From assembly GCA_937902985.1 (NCBI GenBank), contig CALFNG010000053.1, positions 1 to 37,874 on the forward strand: a stretch of 37,874 bases of DNA. Direction: 5' to 3'. Position numbers and translations under genes: made by a program. The notes below the pieces were generated by a model that worked only from the letters and a program-made list of their open reading frames with translations, made no database searches and was not told the origin of the DNA. The number at the start of each line of letters is the position of its first letter. Position 1 is the first letter of the stretch. Source of the stretch: an uncultured Myxococcales bacterium (GTDB taxonomy: Bacteria; Myxococcota_A; Polyangia; Polyangiales; Polyangiaceae). Below, in pieces: positions 7,920 through 16,314 of this stretch.

Positions 7920-10900
7920 ATGCTCCGCAAAGTACTCGTCGCCAACCGCGGTGAGATCGCCTGTCGAATCCTCAAGACGCTCCGCAAGATGGGGATCGCG
8001 AGCGTCGCCGTGCACTCGGACGCCGACGCCTTCGCGAGGCACGTGCGCGAGGCCGACGAGGCGTTCGGCGTCGGCGGCCCCCGCCCCGCCGACAGCTACC
8101 TTCGGGCCGACGCCATCCTCGAGGTCGCGCGCAAGACGGGCGCGCAGGCCATTCACCCGGGCTACGGATTCCTGAGCGAGCGGGCCGAGTTCGCCGACGC
8201 CTGCGACCGCGCGGGGGTCCGCTTCGTCGGCCCGACGGCAGAGCAGATGCGCGAGTTCGGCCTCAAGCACCGCGCGCGCGAGATCGCCGAGGCGCACGGC
8301 GTACCCCTCTTGCCTGGAACGCCGCTGCTCGCGAACGCCGCGGCGGCGGTCGAGCGCGCGAAGTCCATCGGATACCCCGTCATCTTGAAGAGCACCGCCG
8401 GCGGCGGCGGCATCGGCCTGCGCGTGTGCCGCAGCCCCGCCGAGCTCACCGACGCCTTCGAGTCGGTCGAGCGCCTCGGAAGAGCCAACTTCGGCGAGTC
8501 GGGTGCGTTCCTCGAGAAGTTCGTGGAGCGCGCGCGCCACGTCGAGGTGCAGATCTTCGGCGACGGCAAGGGTGACGTCGTCGTTCTCGGCGAGCGAGAC
8601 TGCTCGGTCCAGCGGCGCAACCAGAAGGTCATCGAAGAGACGCCCGCGCCAGGTCTCTCGCAGGCGACCCGCGAGCGCCTCTTCGACGCGGCGCTCCGCC
8701 TCGGTAAGGCAGTGAACTACCGCTCGGCGGGCACCGTCGAGTTCGTGCTCGATGCGGCGACGCAAGACTTCTACTTCCTCGAAGTGAACACGCGGCTGCA
8801 GGTCGAGCACGGCGTCACCGAGTCGGTCACCGGCATCGACCTCGTCGAGTGGATGATCCTCGAGGCCGGCGGCGCGCTGACGCCCACGCCGGTCGTCCCG
8901 AGCGGCGCCGCCATCGAGGTGCGCCTCTATGCCGAAGACCCGGCGAAGAACTACCAGCCGAGCACCGGGACGCTCATGGAAGTGAGCTTCGATCCCGAAG
9001 CGCGGGTCGACGGGTGGGTCGAGCCGGGCACCGAGGTCACGCCCTTCTACGACCCGCTGCTCGCGAAGGTCATCACCCGGGGCGCGACCCGCGACGAGGC
9101 GCTCGACGCCATGGACCGCGCGCTCTCGCGCACGCGCATCGCAGGCGTCGAGACCAACCTCGCGTACCTGAGGCAGATCCTGATGAACCCGGCGTTCCGG
9201 AGCGGCGACCTGTCCACCAACCTCCTCGCCGGGGTGCCCTATGAGTCGAGCGCGATCGACGTCGTCGACGGCGGCACGCAGACCACGGTGCAAGACCTGC
9301 CCGGGCGCGTCGGGTGGTGGTCGGTAGGCGTGCCGCCGTCAGGCCCGATGGACGACCTCGCCTTCGCCACGGCGAACGGCGTCGTCGGCAACGCCGACGG
9401 AGCCGCCGGTCTCGAGATGACGCTCATGGGACCCACGCTCCGCTTCCGCGCGCCCACGGTGGTCGCGCTTGCTGGCGCGCGAATGACGGCCACCCTCGAC
9501 GGCGCGCCCGTCCCGTACCTCGAGCCGGTGCGCGTGTCGGCGAGTCAAGAGCTGAAGCTCGGGGGCATCGATGGGCCCGGGTGCCGCACGTACCTCGCGG
9601 TTCGCGGCGGCCTCGACGTGCCCTCGTACCTAGGCTCCAAGGCCACGTTCATGCTCGGCCGCTTCGGCGGTCACGGGGGCCGCACGGTCCGCGCGGGCGA
9701 CGTGCTGCGCGTCGAGACGCACGGCGCGAACACCGCGGATCGCGCGGTCTCCGTTGGGCTCGGCTTCAGCCTGCGTCAGGCCACGCTGCCGGCGTATCCG
9801 GCCATCTGGGAGATCGGCGTCCTCGACGGCCCGCACGGCGCTCCAGACTTCTTCACGGAGGGCGACATCGACGCGCTCTACGGGGCGACCTGGCAGGTCC
9901 ACTACAACTCCGACCGCACCGGCGTGCGCCTCATCGGTCCGAGGCCCCAGTGGGCGCGCCGCGACGGCGGCGAGGCGGGCTTGCACCCCTCGAACATCCA
10001 CGACAACGCCTACGCCGTCGGCGCCATCGACTACACGGGCGATATGCCGGTCATCCTCGGTCCCGACGGGCCGAGCCTCGGCGGCTTCGTCTGTCCGGTG
10101 ACCATCGCGCGCGCCGAGCTGTGGAAGGTGGGGCAGCTCAGGGCGGGCGATCGCCTGCGCTTCGTCCCGCTCACGGACGAAGATGCCGTTCGCCGGAACA
10201 CGTCCAGGTACGACGCTTTGCCCGCGGTCTCCGTGCAGCCGGCGCCGAGCTCCGCCGCGACGGCCTCGTCGCGGCAGCCTCCTATCCTCGGCGATACGAA
10301 CCCCGAGGGGGGCGACGATCGCATCGTGTACCGCCGCGACGGCGACGACAACCTGCTCGTCGAATACGGGCCGCCCGTACTCGACCTCGGCCTCCGGCTG
10401 CGCGCGCACGCGCTTATGCAGGCGCTCGAGCGCCTGGCGATCGACGGGATCCTCGATCTCACGCCCGGCATCCGGTCGCTGCAGATCCACTACGACCCCA
10501 GGACCCTCTCCACCCGCGAGCTCCTGGCGCTCCTTCACGGCATCCAGCGCGATCTCCCGCGCCTCGAAGAGATCGTGATCCCGACGCGCGTCGTGCACCT
10601 TCCGCTGTCGTGGGAAGACCCGGCCACGCTGCTCGCGATCGAGAAGTACACGCGGTCGGTGCGCCCCGACGCGCCCTGGTGTCCGAGCAACATCGAGTTC
10701 ATTCGCCGGATCAACGGCCTGCCGAGCGTCGACGATGTTCGCCGTATCGTGTTCGACGCGAGCTACATCGTCCTCGGCCTCGGCGACGTGTACCTCGGCG
10801 CGCCCGTGGCGACGCCGCTCGACCCGCGCCACCGCCTCGTGACCACGAAGTACAACCCAGCGCGCACATGGACGCCCGAGAACGCCGTCGGGATCGGAGG

Positions 10901-11540
10901 CGCGTACCTCTGCGTCTATGGAATGGAGGGCCCCGGCGGGTACCAGTTCGTGGGCCGCACGATCCAGATGTGGAACACGCATCGCTCGACGGAAGACTTC
11001 CGCGACGGCAAGCCGTACCTCTTGCGCTTCTTCGACGAGATCCGCTTCGAGCCCGTCTCGGCCGCCGAGCTCCTGCGTCTTCGCGAGTCGTTCCCCTACG
11101 GCAAGACGCATGTGCGCATCGACGAGAGCTCGTTCCGCTACAGCACCTACAAGAGGTGGCTCGACGCGAACGCGCCGTCGATCGCGGCCTTCAAGACTGG
11201 CCGGCAAGCGGCCTTCGAAGCCGAGCGCGAGCGCTGGCGCGCCGCGGGCCAAGACGTGGTCTCGACGACCGTCCCGCCAGCGGCCGACACCGCCGAGCGA
11301 ATGACGGTCCCCGACGGGTGCTCCGCGGTCACGAGCCCCATCGCAGGGAGCGTGTGGAAGCTCTCGGCCGACGTGGGCGTCGCGGTCAGGGCGGGCGATC
11401 CCGTGGTCATCATCGAGGCGATGAAGACCGAGATCGTCGTCGCCGCGAGCAGCGCGGGGACGGTGCGGAGCTTTCTCGTCGAGCCGGGGGCCACCGTCAC
11501 GCCGGGGCAGATGATGGCGTTCATCGAGGATGCTGTCTGA
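7920..11540 (+). CDS. Biotin-dependent guanidine/urea carboxylase
   Basis: A 1206-residue single-chain carboxylase in three parts. Residues 1-450 are a biotin carboxylase (VANRGEIACRI start, ATP-grasp STAGGGGIGLR, LEVNTRLQVEHGVTE). Residues 450-1110 are the carboxyltransferase made of fused KipA-like (from TTVQDLPGRVGWW) and KipI-like parts. The C-terminal 75 residues are a biotin carrier with the biotinylated Lys1169 in EAMKTE. It carboxylates an amide-type nitrogen using ATP and bicarbonate. The adjacent DUF1989 pair argues for guanidine as substrate rather than urea. Asp704 in the segment AIDYTGDMP may be the carboxyltransferase residue that differs between guanidine (Asp) and urea (Asn) enzymes, but this needs an alignment. 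It ends the operon and acts in the cytoplasm. Confidence 0.93.
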   Translation: MLRKVLVANRGEIACRILKTLRKMGIASVAVHSDADAFARHVREADEAFGVGGPRPADSYLRADAILEVARKTGAQAIHPGYGFLSERAEFADACDRAGVRFVGPTAEQMREFGLKHRAREIAEAHGVPLLPGTPLLANAAAAVERAKSIGYPVILKSTAGGGGIGLRVCRSPAELTDAFESVERLGRANFGESGAFLEKFVERARHVEVQIFGDGKGDVVVLGERDCSVQRRNQKVIEETPAPGLSQATRERLFDAALRLGKAVNYRSAGTVEFVLDAATQDFYFLEVNTRLQVEHGVTESVTGIDLVEWMILEAGGALTPTPVVPSGAAIEVRLYAEDPAKNYQPSTGTLMEVSFDPEARVDGWVEPGTEVTPFYDPLLAKVITRGATRDEALDAMDRALSRTRIAGVETNLAYLRQILMNPAFRSGDLSTNLLAGVPYESSAIDVVDGGTQTTVQDLPGRVGWWSVGVPPSGPMDDLAFATANGVVGNADGAAGLEMTLMGPTLRFRAPTVVALAGARMTATLDGAPVPYLEPVRVSASQELKLGGIDGPGCRTYLAVRGGLDVPSYLGSKATFMLGRFGGHGGRTVRAGDVLRVETHGANTADRAVSVGLGFSLRQATLPAYPAIWEIGVLDGPHGAPDFFTEGDIDALYGATWQVHYNSDRTGVRLIGPRPQWARRDGGEAGLHPSNIHDNAYAVGAIDYTGDMPVILGPDGPSLGGFVCPVTIARAELWKVGQLRAGDRLRFVPLTDEDAVRRNTSRYDALPAVSVQPAPSSAATASSRQPPILGDTNPEGGDDRIVYRRDGDDNLLVEYGPPVLDLGLRLRAHALMQALERLAIDGILDLTPGIRSLQIHYDPRTLSTRELLALLHGIQRDLPRLEEIVIPTRVVHLPLSWEDPATLLAIEKYTRSVRPDAPWCPSNIEFIRRINGLPSVDDVRRIVFDASYIVLGLGDVYLGAPVATPLDPRHRLVTTKYNPARTWTPENAVGIGGAYLCVYGMEGPGGYQFVGRTIQMWNTHRSTEDFRDGKPYLLRFFDEIRFEPVSAAELLRLRESFPYGKTHVRIDESSFRYSTYKRWLDANAPSIAAFKTGRQAAFEAERERWRAAGQDVVSTTVPPAADTAERMTVPDGCSAVTSPIAGSVWKLSADVGVAVRAGDPVVIIEAMKTEIVVAASSAGTVRSFLVEPGATVTPGQMMAFIEDAV

Positions 11541-11547
11541 GAGCCAT

Positions 11548-11567
11548 CCCGGGTGTCCCCCGGGTTT
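11548..11567 (+). terminator. Possible weak terminator after the carboxylase gene
   Basis: CCCGGG at 11548-11553 can pair with CCCGGG at 11559-11564 over a 5-base loop, followed by only TTT. It starts 7 bases after the stop codon. The position is right but the short U tract makes it weak. Confidence 0.3.
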
Positions 11568-11586
11568 GGTGGGGGGTTGCCGGAGT

Positions 11587-11649
11587 CGTAGGTTCAGATC
11601 CCGGGCCCGCAACTCGACTTTCCGACCCAAGAAATTCAAGGGGTTGCGG
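11587..11649 (+). other. tRNA-3'-end-like sequence with inverted repeat (possible old attachment site)
   Basis: GTAGGTTCAGATCC at 11588-11601 resembles the T-arm and T-loop of a tRNA, although the usual A at loop position 58 is G here. It is followed by an acceptor-like stretch and then CCGCAAC (11607-11613), which is repeated inverted as GTTGCGG (11643-11649). No full cloverleaf can be built upstream, so this is not a working tRNA gene. It looks like the 3' fragment left at an integration site, but no integrase is present. Nothing else is recognised in the 217 bases between 11541 and 11757. Confidence 0.3.
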
Positions 11650-11757
11650 AGGCATGGGTCCCGTTCACGTCCGCGATCACCGTCGGCTGGAGGTAACGGC
11701 CGAGCTGGCACTCGCCGTTTTCGTGACAAGCCGGCGTGAGCATGGGAGGGTCAGGTC

Positions 11758-11949
11758 ATGGCGCAAACCGGTCAGCCGGCCAGAGTGCTCACGAGGAACC
11801 GCGTCGCCGTGCCGCCCGATCTCGCCGAGGAGCTTCGGCAAGCCGACGAGGACTTCGAGCGTGGCGACTACATCGAGCTGACCGTCGAGCAGCTTGATCG
11901 CTGCATTGCGACGGGAGAGTCGCCGTGGCCCGACGAGTCCCCCGGCTGA
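11758..11949 (+). CDS. Small antitoxin-like protein
   Basis: A 63-residue acidic protein preceded by a good GGAGGG ribosome site at 11745-11750. It has no clear DNA-binding motif, but the alternating charged middle (ELRQADEDFERGDYIELTVEQLD) is typical of small antitoxin or toxin-neutralising partners. Its 3' end overlaps the next gene by 25 bases, and that gene looks like a RelE/ParE-fold protein, so a toxin-antitoxin pair is the best reading. No family can be named from sequence alone. It sits just after a tRNA-like scar, a common place for such cassettes. Confidence 0.6.
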   Translation: MAQTGQPARVLTRNRVAVPPDLAEELRQADEDFERGDYIELTVEQLDRCIATGESPWPDESPG

Positions 11950-12209
11950 GCACCACGTTCCGCCGCCGCCTGGACACGCTCGGAGTTCGAGCAGGCACCA
12001 GGGAATACCGCGCGGTTTTCGCAACGATCAGCGCGCTGGAGACCGGCGCGTTGCCCGGCGCTGCCGATCACGAGACCGAGTTCTCGCCGGGGCGCGCCTA
12101 TGTGCGGCGCGTCGCCGGGCACAACCTCTGGATCCCTTACCGATTCGACGACGACCACATCTTCGTCATGACGGCGCGCGGCCAACCACCGGTTCCACTC
12201 GACGAGTAG
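11925..12209 (+). CDS. RelE/ParE-like small protein, possible toxin
   Basis: A 94-residue protein starting at a GTG with GGGAG 7 bases upstream, overlapping its partner gene by 25 bases. The pattern is an N-terminal basic helix (VPRLSTTFRRRLDTL), a second helix and a C-terminal beta segment (RAYVRRVAGHNLWIPYRF, then HIFVMTARGQPP). This agrees with the RelE/ParE toxin fold, in which the last strands end in a basic/aromatic motif. If real, it would act on mRNA at the ribosome or on gyrase; the sequence does not tell which. No catalytic residue is claimed. Confidence 0.6.
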   Translation: MARRVPRLSTTFRRRLDTLGVRAGTREYRAVFATISALETGALPGAADHETEFSPGRAYVRRVAGHNLWIPYRFDDDHIFVMTARGQPPVPLDE

Positions 12210-12328
12210 CGCGCGTCGCCGGTCAGCCGGTTTCGAGCGTCGTGTCCGACTCGGGGAGCATGTCGCGCGCCGATGATCGTCCAGTTGGAACCGCCATCGA
12301 CGACGCGAACTCCGCCCGCTCCAAGCTA

Positions 12329-13921
12329 TTAGAGCGATGAGAGCGACTTCGAGCCGTACTTCATCGCGGCCTGGGCCTGGTCGCGGCAGTCGTCGGGGGT
12401 GGCGTCTCGGAGGGAGAGCTTCACCCTGGCGTAGTGGGCGACGGAGACACAGATGGCGTCGACGCCCAGGCCGGTGAGGACGCGGGCGCCCCGGGGATCG
12501 GCGGCCAGCTCGCCGCAGCAACTGACCTTTCGGTCGTGCGCGTGAGATCTCGCCACGACGCGTTCGACCATCCGCAGCATGCGAACGTCGAACGAGAGGC
12601 TCGAGCGCGCGCGATCCTGTCCGGTCACGCTGGCGGAGAGGTCGTTCGTGCCGATGGAGATGAAGTCGGCCGCGGCGGCGATCGCGTCGATCTGATCCAC
12701 GGCTTCCGGCGTCTCGATCATGGCGCCGACGGGCACCTTGCCGCCGCTGAGCGCGCGGATCCGCTCGACGTCACCGGCGCAGGTGACCATCGGCAGGAGC
12801 ACACGCATCGACGCCTGCTCCGCCGCCCGCACGACCGCGCGGAGCTGAGCGGCCAGCACGTCGGGGTGCATGAACAAGAGCGATACGCCGCGCGCCGAGG
12901 GCGCATGCGCGGGGGCAGGCAGCCACGCGAGCGGTTTGTCGCCTCCCCCGTCGAAGAGGCGCACCACGACGACGGGGTTGCCCGCGTTGCCCGCGATTGA
13001 GCGTAGCGTGGCGAGCTGCTCGAACTCGCTCGGGGCCGACGTGTGATCCAAGAACAACACCTCGGTGCGAACCAGGCCGATGCCCTGGGCAGACGAGGGG
13101 ACGCGCTCGTAGACGGAGCCGAGGCTGACGCGTACCTCGAGACCGAGCTGCGAGACGGGAGACCTGGCGACCGCCGCCTCTTCTTCGGCGCGCCCGAGCA
13201 CCCAACGCGCCTGGCGTCGGCGAGCGTCGACCACGACCCCTTCGCTCGGAGCGACCCAGAGCCACGAGACATTGCCGGTCGTGTCGAGGACCACGGGGTC
13301 GTCGTCGGCGATCCCGTTGACGACGGTCGCGGGCAAGAAGGCGAGCGGGATGGCCCGACCGCGCGCGATGACCACGGCGTGCGAGGTGCCTTCGCTCCCG
13401 ATCGCCGCGGCGTCATCGGACGTGGCGACGATCCCCACGATCTGCGGCGGCAGCGACGCGACGACCGACGGCGTGAGCGCTTCGGTGACGAGCACGCGGT
13501 CGCCGTCGCGACCCTCGAGCAGCGACCGCACCGAGCGGTGATCGTGGGCGAGCGCGTCCAGCAGGCGCGCGCGCGCGTCGAGCAGCAGGTCCGTCGACAC
13601 CTGCGCCGTGGCATCGCAGACCGCATCCTCCGCGGAGGCTCCCGCGTCGACCTGCGCCAGCATGAGCGGACCGAGCTCCTCGAGGATCGCGATCTCCGGC
13701 AAGAAGAGCTCGGCCTCCGCGAGCGGCAAGATTCGCACGAGCTCCTCGACGCCACGCGTCGCCCACCTGTGGGCGCGCAGGAGGCGACACCGCTCTTCTT
13801 CGGCCGTGCCCGCCTCGCGGCGAGGCTCCGGATCGCTACCCCAGATCGCGGCACGCCCGATGGCGATGCCGTCGACCGCGGGCGAACCCTGGTACGGGGG
13901 GAGCGAGGGCCCGGAATTCAT
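12329..13921 (-). CDS. ptsI: PTS enzyme I homologue (phosphoenolpyruvate-protein phosphotransferase)
   Basis: A 530-residue protein with the enzyme I order: an N-terminal GSPAVDGIAIGRA segment, helical HPr-binding-like region, phosphohistidine domain with His181 in EGTSHAVVIAR, then the PEP-binding barrel with GIGLVRTEVLFLD (Arg285, Glu287), GAMIETPEAV, ISIGTNDLS and the catalytic Cys469 in CCGELAADP. It should take phosphate from PEP to His181 and pass it to HPr. It is about 45 residues shorter than Escherichia coli enzyme I and weakly conserved at its N-terminus. No HPr or enzyme II gene is present here, so it may serve a regulatory PTS with partners elsewhere. It is the last gene of a leftward group that begins with the isochorismatase-like gene. 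Confidence 0.85.
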   Translation of the reverse strand: MNSGPSLPPYQGSPAVDGIAIGRAAIWGSDPEPRREAGTAEEERCRLLRAHRWATRGVEELVRILPLAEAELFLPEIAILEELGPLMLAQVDAGASAEDAVCDATAQVSTDLLLDARARLLDALAHDHRSVRSLLEGRDGDRVLVTEALTPSVVASLPPQIVGIVATSDDAAAIGSEGTSHAVVIARGRAIPLAFLPATVVNGIADDDPVVLDTTGNVSWLWVAPSEGVVVDARRRQARWVLGRAEEEAAVARSPVSQLGLEVRVSLGSVYERVPSSAQGIGLVRTEVLFLDHTSAPSEFEQLATLRSIAGNAGNPVVVVRLFDGGGDKPLAWLPAPAHAPSARGVSLLFMHPDVLAAQLRAVVRAAEQASMRVLLPMVTCAGDVERIRALSGGKVPVGAMIETPEAVDQIDAIAAAADFISIGTNDLSASVTGQDRARSSLSFDVRMLRMVERVVARSHAHDRKVSCCGELAADPRGARVLTGLGVDAICVSVAHYARVKLSLRDATPDDCRDQAQAAMKYGSKSLSSL

Positions 13922-13945
13922 GGGGTTACCATGCGATCCCCGTTG

Positions 13946-14203
13946 TCACGGGTGCCGCATCCTCGCGTAGATGACCTGCGACTGCCGGACGACCCTCGGC
14001 CCCCAGCCGGCGCCGATCGAGGTGAACCCGAGCCAACCGACCGCCAGCAAGGCGATCACGAAGGGAGCCACGCGGCCCCCGACGCCACCGGCATCGTGCA
14101 AGGGGCGATTCAGCTCGTGAACGAGGGATATGGCCAGCACCGATGCAGCCAACCACAGGCCCACGGCGACGCCCAGCACGATCCGTTTGTTCGCATTGCT
14201 CAT
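13946..14203 (-). CDS. Small two-helix membrane protein
   Basis: 85 residues with two predicted membrane helices: about 8-28 (VLGVAVGLWLAASVLAISLV) and about 45-65 (APFVIALLAVGWLGFTSIGAG), joined by a Gly-rich loop and ending in a basic tail. There is no recognised family. It lies 24 bases upstream of the enzyme I gene on the same strand. The start ATG has no clear ribosome site. It is accepted because the hydrophobic pattern and third-codon G/C preference look like a real gene. Function unknown. Confidence 0.5.
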   Translation of the reverse strand: MSNANKRIVLGVAVGLWLAASVLAISLVHELNRPLHDAGGVGGRVAPFVIALLAVGWLGFTSIGAGWGPRVVRQSQVIYARMRHP

Positions 14204-14248
14204 CAGTCAGAACCATTTCATTTCGCCCTGCATGGGCGCCGACAGGTT

Positions 14249-14437
14249 TCACGACGTGCGCCGGGAGCGCCGGAATATGCGCTCGACCATGCCTCGCTCG
14301 CTCGCCAAGGTAAGCACGAAGTCGCGCACGGCAACCTCGGACGCGAATGAGCGGGCGCCGCGTGCGCCTCGATTGGCGCCTGACGCTGCGCGGGCCGACG
14401 CGACGGACCCCTCCCCGGCCCGCGTTCGATCCGGCAC
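14249..14437 (-). CDS. Hypothetical 62-residue basic protein, doubtful
   Basis: A short open frame starting at a GTG and fitting exactly between the isochorismatase-like gene (11-base gap) and the small membrane-protein gene (45-base gap). The N-terminal half is low-complexity Ala/Arg/Gly; the C-terminal half (VAVRDFVLTLASERGMVERIF) looks like an amphipathic helix. No family is recognised. Position and G/C-rich third codon positions are the only support; it may be chance. If it is not a gene, 14204-14448 is an empty spacer of 245 bases. Confidence 0.28.
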   Translation of the reverse strand: MPDRTRAGEGSVASARAASGANRGARGARSFASEVAVRDFVLTLASERGMVERIFRRSRRTS

Positions 14438-14448
14438 TCCGCCGGAGC

Positions 14449-15030
14449 TCAGCCCTTCTGAATCGCTTCGGTCACTTCGCTGGCGGGGAGCACGTTCGCT
14501 TGCCGCGGGAGGACCTTGTCGATCAACACGCGATGCACCTCTTGATCGCGGTCGGCGCAGCAGTCTTCGACGACGATGAGCCGGTAATCAGCGTCTGCGC
14601 CGTGGCGCACGGTCGAGAGAATCACTCCGCTCGTTGCGATGCCGAGGAGGATGAGCGTCTCGGCCCCATTGGTGCGCAGGATCATCTCAAGGTCCGTGCC
14701 GGCGAAGGCGCTCACCCGGTGCTTCACCACGACGACGTCCCCCTCTTCGGGACGGACCGCGGGCGCGATGTCCGAGCCGGGGGTCGCGACGACGAAGCGG
14801 CCGCTCTTGGAGACCGCCGCGAAGGTCGCGTTGCGCGGACTGAGCTCCGGGTAGCCGGGCCGAAAACCCACCACGACGTAAATGACGGGCAGGTGGGCCT
14901 TTCGGGCCGCGGCGACCACGCCCGCGGTGCGCTCGAGCACCAGGGCGGCCTTCTCGCCGAGCACCCCGACGATGTCGGATTGAAGATCCATGACGAGCAA
15001 GGCGCTGCGGTTCGGTTCAACGGCGATCAT
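14449..15030 (-). CDS. Isochorismatase-fold hydrolase-like protein lacking the catalytic Cys
   Basis: A 193-residue protein of the isochorismatase/cysteine-hydrolase superfamily. Asp15 (VMDLQSD) and Lys103 (VVKHRVSAF) of the usual Asp-Lys-Cys triad are present. The loop that should carry the nucleophile reads GIATSGVILST, so the Cys position is Val136 (Gly135 by a one-residue shift). True isochorismatases also replace Cys, so the protein may act by acid-base hydrolysis of a vinyl ether or have another role; it should not be called a nicotinamidase. The start ATG follows GGGAGC. It heads a leftward group with two small genes and the PTS enzyme I gene. Substrate unknown. Confidence 0.82.
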   Translation of the reverse strand: MIAVEPNRSALLVMDLQSDIVGVLGEKAALVLERTAGVVAAARKAHLPVIYVVVGFRPGYPELSPRNATFAAVSKSGRFVVATPGSDIAPAVRPEEGDVVVVKHRVSAFAGTDLEMILRTNGAETLILLGIATSGVILSTVRHGADADYRLIVVEDCCADRDQEVHRVLIDKVLPRQANVLPASEVTEAIQKG

Positions 15031-15129
15031 GGGTTGCTCCCGGTCTGGGGTTTTGAACGTACCAGGGTCGGCGACGCGAAGAGCGCGAGGGCACTCGACG
15101 CCGACGCAAGCGGCCTGGCAGTCACCGAT

Positions 15130-16314
15130 TCATTCGCCCGAGCTGCCGGCAGCGCACGCTCGGAGCGACTCGTGGATCTCGCTGTCGTTGCCGGACGCGG
15201 ACCAGGGCGCGAGCACGGCGCGGGCGCGCTCGCAGTCGCCGCGGCGGCTCGCAGCTCGCGCCACCAGGAGCGAAGCCTCCTTGCGCCGGAACGAACGCGG
15301 GAAGCTCTCGAGATGACGCTCCGCGGCGAAGCCCGCGGCGTCCGTTCGCCCCGCCCTCGCCAGCGCGACGGCTTCGAGGAAGGACGCGTCCTCGCCCACC
15401 GCGGCGCCAGGGTGCGCCGCCGCAAACGCGCGGAAGGTCGCTGCGGCCCCGTCGTACCGCCCATCTCGAAAGAGCTGCATGGCGTCGACGTACGCCGCGC
15501 TGTCGTCGAGGTGCGCGCCAACGGACGTCGACGCGCGGGCGGCCTCGACCGGCGCACGCGCGGCCTCCCGGGGCAGCGCAGGAGTCTCGGCGGGTTGATG
15601 CTCCGGGGCCTCCCGCGATGGTGCTCGCGTCCAGGCGGAGCCGGCGCCAAGGCGCTGCGGCGATGAGCCGCGCACCCGGAGCTCGACGGTCCCCTCGTCG
15701 ACGATCACCGACGACGTCGCTCCGTGGGCGACGGCGACCTCGAAGGTCGTGCCGCGCACCTCGAGCTCGCCGTCTGGCATCACGATCAAGAAGCGCTCCC
15801 CCGGCCCCTGCGGACGGACATGCACGCGGATCATGCCCTCGCGGAGCTCGACGTGCTCGAGATACTCCTCGCGCGTTTGACTCCACACGGCGCCTCGACC
15901 GGCGGCGACGGCCCCCGAGAAGGGACCCTGGGTCGAAGGCGCGGCAGACGCGACGACCGCGGCCGCGGGCATCGATCGCCCGAGCGACCAGCGAACCCCG
16001 GCGCCGACGCCCAGCACGCCGAGGACGGCCGCCGTTGCCGCGAGCCATCGCCACGAGCGAAAGCGCGCGGCCTCGACCCCCACCGTGGCGTCGCGCAAGA
16101 GTCGCGCGCGAACCCTGCGCACCGCCAGCGGCGCGGGCTGCACCTCCGGGAGCTGCCGGCCCAGCGCGCGGAGGCGCTCGTCGCGTACGAGACTCGCCGC
16201 GCACGCCGAACACGTGCGGCGATGGCGTTCGAACGAGTCCGCCTCCTTGCTGCCGAGGCGACCCTCGCGCAGGGCGTCGCCTTCCCAGGTGCGTTCGCAA
16301 TCGCGCGGCCTCAC
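15130..16314 (-). CDS. FecR-type anti-sigma factor with zinc finger and TPR-like C-terminus (module A)
   Basis: Membrane-anchored partner of the sigma factor encoded just upstream. The cytoplasmic part (1-85) has the zinc-binding anti-sigma pattern Cys6, His31, Cys35, Cys38 (HRRTCSAC). A membrane helix spans about 88-110. The periplasmic part has a FecR domain (about 140-235: VELREGMIRVHVRP, MPDGELEVRGTTFEV, VIVDEGTVELRV), an Ala/Pro-rich spacer and a TPR-like helical repeat region (about 285-385). It should hold the sigma factor inactive until a periplasmic signal arrives. It begins at a GTG overlapping the sigma stop (GTGA). Its zinc-finger spacing is identical to that of the module B protein at 26719-27723, showing that the two are paralogues. 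Confidence 0.9.
   Translation of the reverse strand: MRPRDCERTWEGDALREGRLGSKEADSFERHRRTCSACAASLVRDERLRALGRQLPEVQPAPLAVRRVRARLLRDATVGVEAARFRSWRWLAATAAVLGVLGVGAGVRWSLGRSMPAAAVVASAAPSTQGPFSGAVAAGRGAVWSQTREEYLEHVELREGMIRVHVRPQGPGERFLIVMPDGELEVRGTTFEVAVAHGATSSVIVDEGTVELRVRGSSPQRLGAGSAWTRAPSREAPEHQPAETPALPREAARAPVEAARASTSVGAHLDDSAAYVDAMQLFRDGRYDGAAATFRAFAAAHPGAAVGEDASFLEAVALARAGRTDAAGFAAERHLESFPRSFRRKEASLLVARAASRRGDCERARAVLAPWSASGNDSEIHESLRACAAGSSGE

Noticed and set aside
6936-9293. Very long open frame (785 codons) on the minus strand
   Set aside because: It lies antisense to the DUF1989 and carboxylase genes; its Arg/His/Asp-rich translation is the typical shadow of high-GC coding sequence and shows no domain.
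11587-11649. A functional tRNA gene
   Set aside because: Only the T-arm-like part is present; no anticodon arm or D arm can be drawn upstream and the conserved loop A is replaced by G.
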